This document shows positions 61,643-64,000 of a stretch of 64,000 nt of DNA, piece after piece. The stretch is from assembly GCA_947493945.1 (NCBI GenBank), contig CANLSR010000002.1, forward strand, positions 1 to 64,000, written 5' to 3'. This DNA is from an uncultured bacterium. Its GTDB lineage: Bacteria; Bacteroidota; Rhodothermia; Rhodothermales; Rubricoccaceae. Position 1 is the stretch's first letter; every line of letters begins with the position of its first letter. Both the position numbers and the translations under genes were made by a program. The notes below the pieces were generated by a model that had not been told where the DNA came from, searched no databases, and saw only the letters and a list, made by a program, of their open reading frames with translations.

Positions 61643-62956
61643 ATGGCGTACTCGACGGACACCCGAACCATTCAGCCCGGCGACACCTACGTCGCCATCG
61701 TGGGCGAGACGCACGACGGCCACGACTTCGTAGCGGACGCCGTGGAAAAGGGCGCCGCCGCGGTCGTGGTGGAGCGCGACCGCGGCCCGCTGCCGGGCGG
61801 CGTGGAGGTGATCGAGACCGAGAGCTCGGTCGGCTACCTCGTCGAGCGCGCGAGCGAGCGCGTCCGCCGGCTGGGTCTGCCGACGGTCGCCATCACCGGG
61901 TCGGTGGGCAAGACCACCACGCGGATGGCCGTCGGCGCCGTGCTGCGCCAGGCGTTCCGGGTCCAGACCTCCGAGGGCAACAAGAACACGCCGCTGGGCC
62001 TGTCGCTGACCCTCCTCAACGCCGACCTGGCGCCCGACACGGTCCTGGTGCTGGAGATGGGCGCCCGGCTGCCCGGCGACATCCAGGACCTGTGCGCCGC
62101 GTTCCCGCCGACCGTCGGCGTGGTCACGAACGTGCGGGGCGTCCACCTGGAGACGCTGGGGAGCCTGGACGGCGTCGAGCGCGAAAAGTCCGAGGTCGTG
62201 CGCGCCCTCGCCGCCAGCGGCACGGCGGTCTTCAACGGCGACGACCCGCGCGCCCGCCGGATGGCCGACGTCACGGCCGGCTCGGTGATCACCTACGGCA
62301 CCGGCGCCGACTGCGACGTCCGCCCCGAGCACGTCGCGGCCACGCTGCCCATCCTGGGCGACCACGCGATCTACACCGCGCTCGTGGCGACGGCCGTGGG
62401 CCGGGCGTTCGGCATGGAGCCCGGGGCGATCACGCGCGGGCTGGAGGCGATGGAGCCCGAGGCCGGCCGCCTGCGCCGGCTGGCGGGAGTGGCCGGCAGC
62501 GTGCTCGTCGACGACACCTACAACGCGTCGCCCGAGGCCGCGGTCTCGGCGCTGGACGTGCTGGCCGGGCTCGACGGCGCCCGGAAAACGGCCGTCCTGG
62601 GCGACATGCTGGAGCTGGGCGCCACCGAGGTCGAGCAGCACGCCGACGTGCTCCGCCACGCCCTCGCCTCGGCCGACCGCGTCTGGGCCGTCGACTCGCC
62701 CCAGGGCCTGATGTCCCGGGCCGCCACCGAGCTGGCGGACGGCGAGCGCCAGCGGGTCGAGACGTTCGGGTCGTCGCGCCAGGCCGCGGCGGCGGTCCGG
62801 GACGGGGCGCTCGGGCTCGGGCCCGGCGACGCGGTGCTGGTCAAGGGGAGCCAGGGCACGCGCATGGAGCGGGTCTCCGAAGCGCTGCTCGGCCCCGGCC
62901 TCGACCCGGCCGACGTGCTGACGCGGCAGACGCCCCAGTGGAAGGCGATCGCCTGA
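61643..62956 (+). CDS. murF: UDP-N-acetylmuramoyl-tripeptide--D-alanyl-D-alanine ligase MurF
   Basis: MurF adds D-Ala-D-Ala to the UDP-MurNAc-tripeptide in the cytoplasm. The 437-residue product has the N-terminal uridine-binding domain (RTIQPGDTYVAIVGETHDGHDFV), the P loop TGSVGKTTTRMA near residue 88, EGNKNTPLGLSLTLL, LEMGARLPGDI, and the C-domain DDTYNASPEA. The ATG at 61643 is chosen; the frame is open further upstream but only through repeat sequence. It follows ddl, giving consecutive pathway steps. Confidence 0.96.
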   Translation: MAYSTDTRTIQPGDTYVAIVGETHDGHDFVADAVEKGAAAVVVERDRGPLPGGVEVIETESSVGYLVERASERVRRLGLPTVAITGSVGKTTTRMAVGAVLRQAFRVQTSEGNKNTPLGLSLTLLNADLAPDTVLVLEMGARLPGDIQDLCAAFPPTVGVVTNVRGVHLETLGSLDGVEREKSEVVRALAASGTAVFNGDDPRARRMADVTAGSVITYGTGADCDVRPEHVAATLPILGDHAIYTALVATAVGRAFGMEPGAITRGLEAMEPEAGRLRRLAGVAGSVLVDDTYNASPEAAVSALDVLAGLDGARKTAVLGDMLELGATEVEQHADVLRHALASADRVWAVDSPQGLMSRAATELADGERQRVETFGSSRQAAAAVRDGALGLGPGDAVLVKGSQGTRMERVSEALLGPGLDPADVLTRQTPQWKAIA

Positions 62957-63044
62957 CGGGGCTCGGCGGCTCGTGGCGCCCCGGGCCGGACCCCGCCCGC
63001 CCCGCCGGCGGAGGGCGCCGGCGGCGCGGGACGTCCGCAGACCG

Positions 63045-63794
63045 CTACAGCCGCCCGACCAGGTCGCGCGCGCGCAGCTCCCACACCTTGCCCATCGCCT
63101 CGCGCACGATGGCGCTGCTCATCTTGCTCTCGCCCTCGCTCCGCTCCGTGAACACGATGGGCACCTCGACGATGCGGAAGCCCAGCCGCCACGCCCGGTA
63201 GTTCATCTCGATCTGGAACGAGTAGCCGTTGGAGCGGACGCGCGAAAAGTCGATGGCCTGGAGCACACGGTGCCGGAAGCACTTGAACCCGGCCGTCACG
63301 TCCTTGACGGGGAGCCGGGTGATGGCGCGCGTGTAGACGCCGGCGCCGTAGCTCAGCACCAACCGGCTGAGCGGCCAGTTCAGCACCCTCAGCCCGTCGA
63401 CGTAGCGGCTCCCGATGGCCACGTCGGCCCCGTCGCGGCAGGCGTCGACCAGGCGGGGGAGGTCGGCGGGGTTGTGCGAAAAGTCGGCGTCCATCTCGCA
63501 GATGAACTCGAACCCGGCGTCGCGCGCCAGGCGGAAGCCGGTGAGGTAGGCCGTGCCCAGGCCCATCTTGCCGGCCCGGCGCAGGAGCCCCACGCGCGCC
63601 GGGTGCCGCTGGCGGAGCGCGTCGACGCGGTCGCCGGTGCCGTCGGGCGAGCCGTCGTCGACCACCAGCACGGCGAACGCGCCCGGCAGCTCCAGCACCT
63701 GGCCGACCAGGGCCTCGATGGTGCCCGCCTCGTTGTAGGTCGGCACCACGACGACGGTGTCGCTGGTCGGAGGGGAGAGGAAGACGTCGGGCAC
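63045..63794 (-). CDS. Polyprenol-phosphate mannosyltransferase-like glycosyltransferase
   Basis: The 249-residue GT2 enzyme resembles dolichol/polyprenol-phosphate mannose synthase (Ppm1/Dpm1): VVVPTYNEAGTIEALV, VVDDGSPDGTGD, GLGTAYLTGFRLA, the catalytic DxD in CEMDADFSHNP, IGSRYVDG, and RSNGYSFQIEMNYRAW followed by FTERSEGESKMS. No C-terminal membrane segment is present, as in soluble family members. It would charge a lipid carrier with a sugar for glycan or protein glycosylation; the sugar is inferred. The GTG start lies about seven bases after its promoter box, so the mRNA may be leaderless. Confidence 0.9.
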   Translation of the reverse strand: MPDVFLSPPTSDTVVVVPTYNEAGTIEALVGQVLELPGAFAVLVVDDGSPDGTGDRVDALRQRHPARVGLLRRAGKMGLGTAYLTGFRLARDAGFEFICEMDADFSHNPADLPRLVDACRDGADVAIGSRYVDGLRVLNWPLSRLVLSYGAGVYTRAITRLPVKDVTAGFKCFRHRVLQAIDFSRVRSNGYSFQIEMNYRAWRLGFRIVEVPIVFTERSEGESKMSSAIVREAMGKVWELRARDLVGRL

Positions 63795-63801
63795 GGTCCG
63801 T

Positions 63802-63809
63802 CCAAGCTA
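63802..63809 (-). promoter_or_regulatory. -7 box TAgcTTgG for the glycosyltransferase
   Basis: Minus-strand TAGCTTGG lies only seven bases before the start codon (63792-63794), placing the transcription start at or next to the GTG. Confidence 0.55.
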
Positions 63810-63866
63810 CGCCCGGCGCTCGGCGCCCCGCCGATCGAAAGGGCACGCCGCGGTGCCTGCCGGAGC

Positions 63867-63874
63867 TACCTTTG
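63867..63874 (+). promoter_or_regulatory. -7 box TAccTTTG for the last gene
   Basis: A full match to TAnnTTTG, 53 bases before the ATG at 63928. Confidence 0.55.
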
Positions 63875-63927
63875 GGGCGGCGGACCCCGCCCGCCGCTGG
63901 TTCGCCCCTCCCGACCGCCTGCCCGAC

Positions 63928-64000
63928 ATGGCCGCCACGACCAAGAAGACGTCCGCTCCGAAAAAGAAGGCCCCGGCCGCGAAGGCCGCAGCCGCGAAGG
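63928..64000 (+). CDS. Lys/Ala-rich protein, partial at window end
   Basis: Only the first 24 codons are inside the window: MAATTKKTSAPKKKAPAAKA and onward, a highly basic Lys/Ala/Pro stretch like histone H1-like or nucleoid-protein tails, or a basic N-terminal extension of a larger nucleic-acid-binding protein. A TACCTTTG promoter box lies upstream. The main part lies beyond the edge, so the function cannot be called. Confidence 0.6.
   Translation, partial: MAATTKKTSAPKKKAPAAKAAAAK

Overview
The window is a very GC-rich (about 70% or more by eye) bacterial chromosome segment, densely packed with ordinary housekeeping genes on both strands. It holds no rRNA, transposase, prophage or CRISPR array. 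The best guess for the organism is a Rhodothermota bacterium (formerly placed in Bacteroidota), perhaps near Rubricoccaceae. The grounds are: promoters of the Bacteroidota type (TAnnTTTG about 7 bases before the start of transcription, sometimes with TTTG near -33), an almost complete lack of Shine-Dalgarno sites, BNR-repeat and CarboxypepD_reg/VWA surface proteins, and a class I HMG-CoA reductase. The family-level placement is inference.

Layout. 1-334: tandem octamer array, a promoter and a strong terminator that may bound a small RNA. 335-8576: rimP-nusA-infB-rbfA-truB-ribF, then a TerC-type membrane protein. 8642-12961: an exported methyltransferase-like lipoprotein, class I fructose-bisphosphate aldolase, and two FAD oxidoreductases, the second being ThiO. 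13154-15905: thiS-thiG-thiE/tenI-thiD. 16001-19404: tRNA-Arg(ACG), a YheT-type hydrolase, a class I glutamine amidotransferase, msrA, tRNA-Asn(GTT) and a stand-alone BLUF blue-light sensor. 19704-24302: PTS enzyme I overlapping a PGI/PMI-type sugar-phosphate isomerase, a small exported protein, YqeY and CvpA. 24493-36558: SbcC, an EamA exporter, MerR, tRNA-Pro(GGG), RodZ, NAD-dependent DNA ligase, a sodium:solute symporter and a PgpH-type HD phosphodiesterase. 36637-42268 (minus): GntR regulator, polyphosphate glucokinase, EgtD, EgtB, an alpha/beta hydrolase-OsmC fusion and a small acidic ORF; this looks like a thiol/oxidative-stress cluster. 42324-53098: MOSC protein, DnaG, polyphosphate kinase, an ABC1/UbiB kinase, HMG-CoA reductase, GNAT and endonuclease III. 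53156-64000: VWA surface protein, YkvA, a large BNR-repeat exported protein, isocitrate dehydrogenase, Ddl, MurF, a polyprenol-phosphate glycosyltransferase and the start of a Lys/Ala-rich protein.

Themes. Translation initiation factors and RNA modification lead the window. Thiamine synthesis is almost complete for the thiazole branch. Polyphosphate synthesis (ppk1) and use (ppgK), ergothioneine synthesis (egtB, egtD), OsmC and MsrA together point to redox and stress defence. Ddl and MurF are adjacent peptidoglycan genes.

The strongest non-genic signals are three families of palindromic repeats. The first is a REP-like hairpin built from CCGCTGGCGG and CCGCCAGCGG that recurs in about ten intergenic spacers. 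The second is a roughly 110-130 base inverted-repeat element present twice in opposite orientation. The third is a perfect 20-base palindrome present twice. I found no clear new defence or mobile system; these repeats and the unusual leaders are the most noteworthy features.
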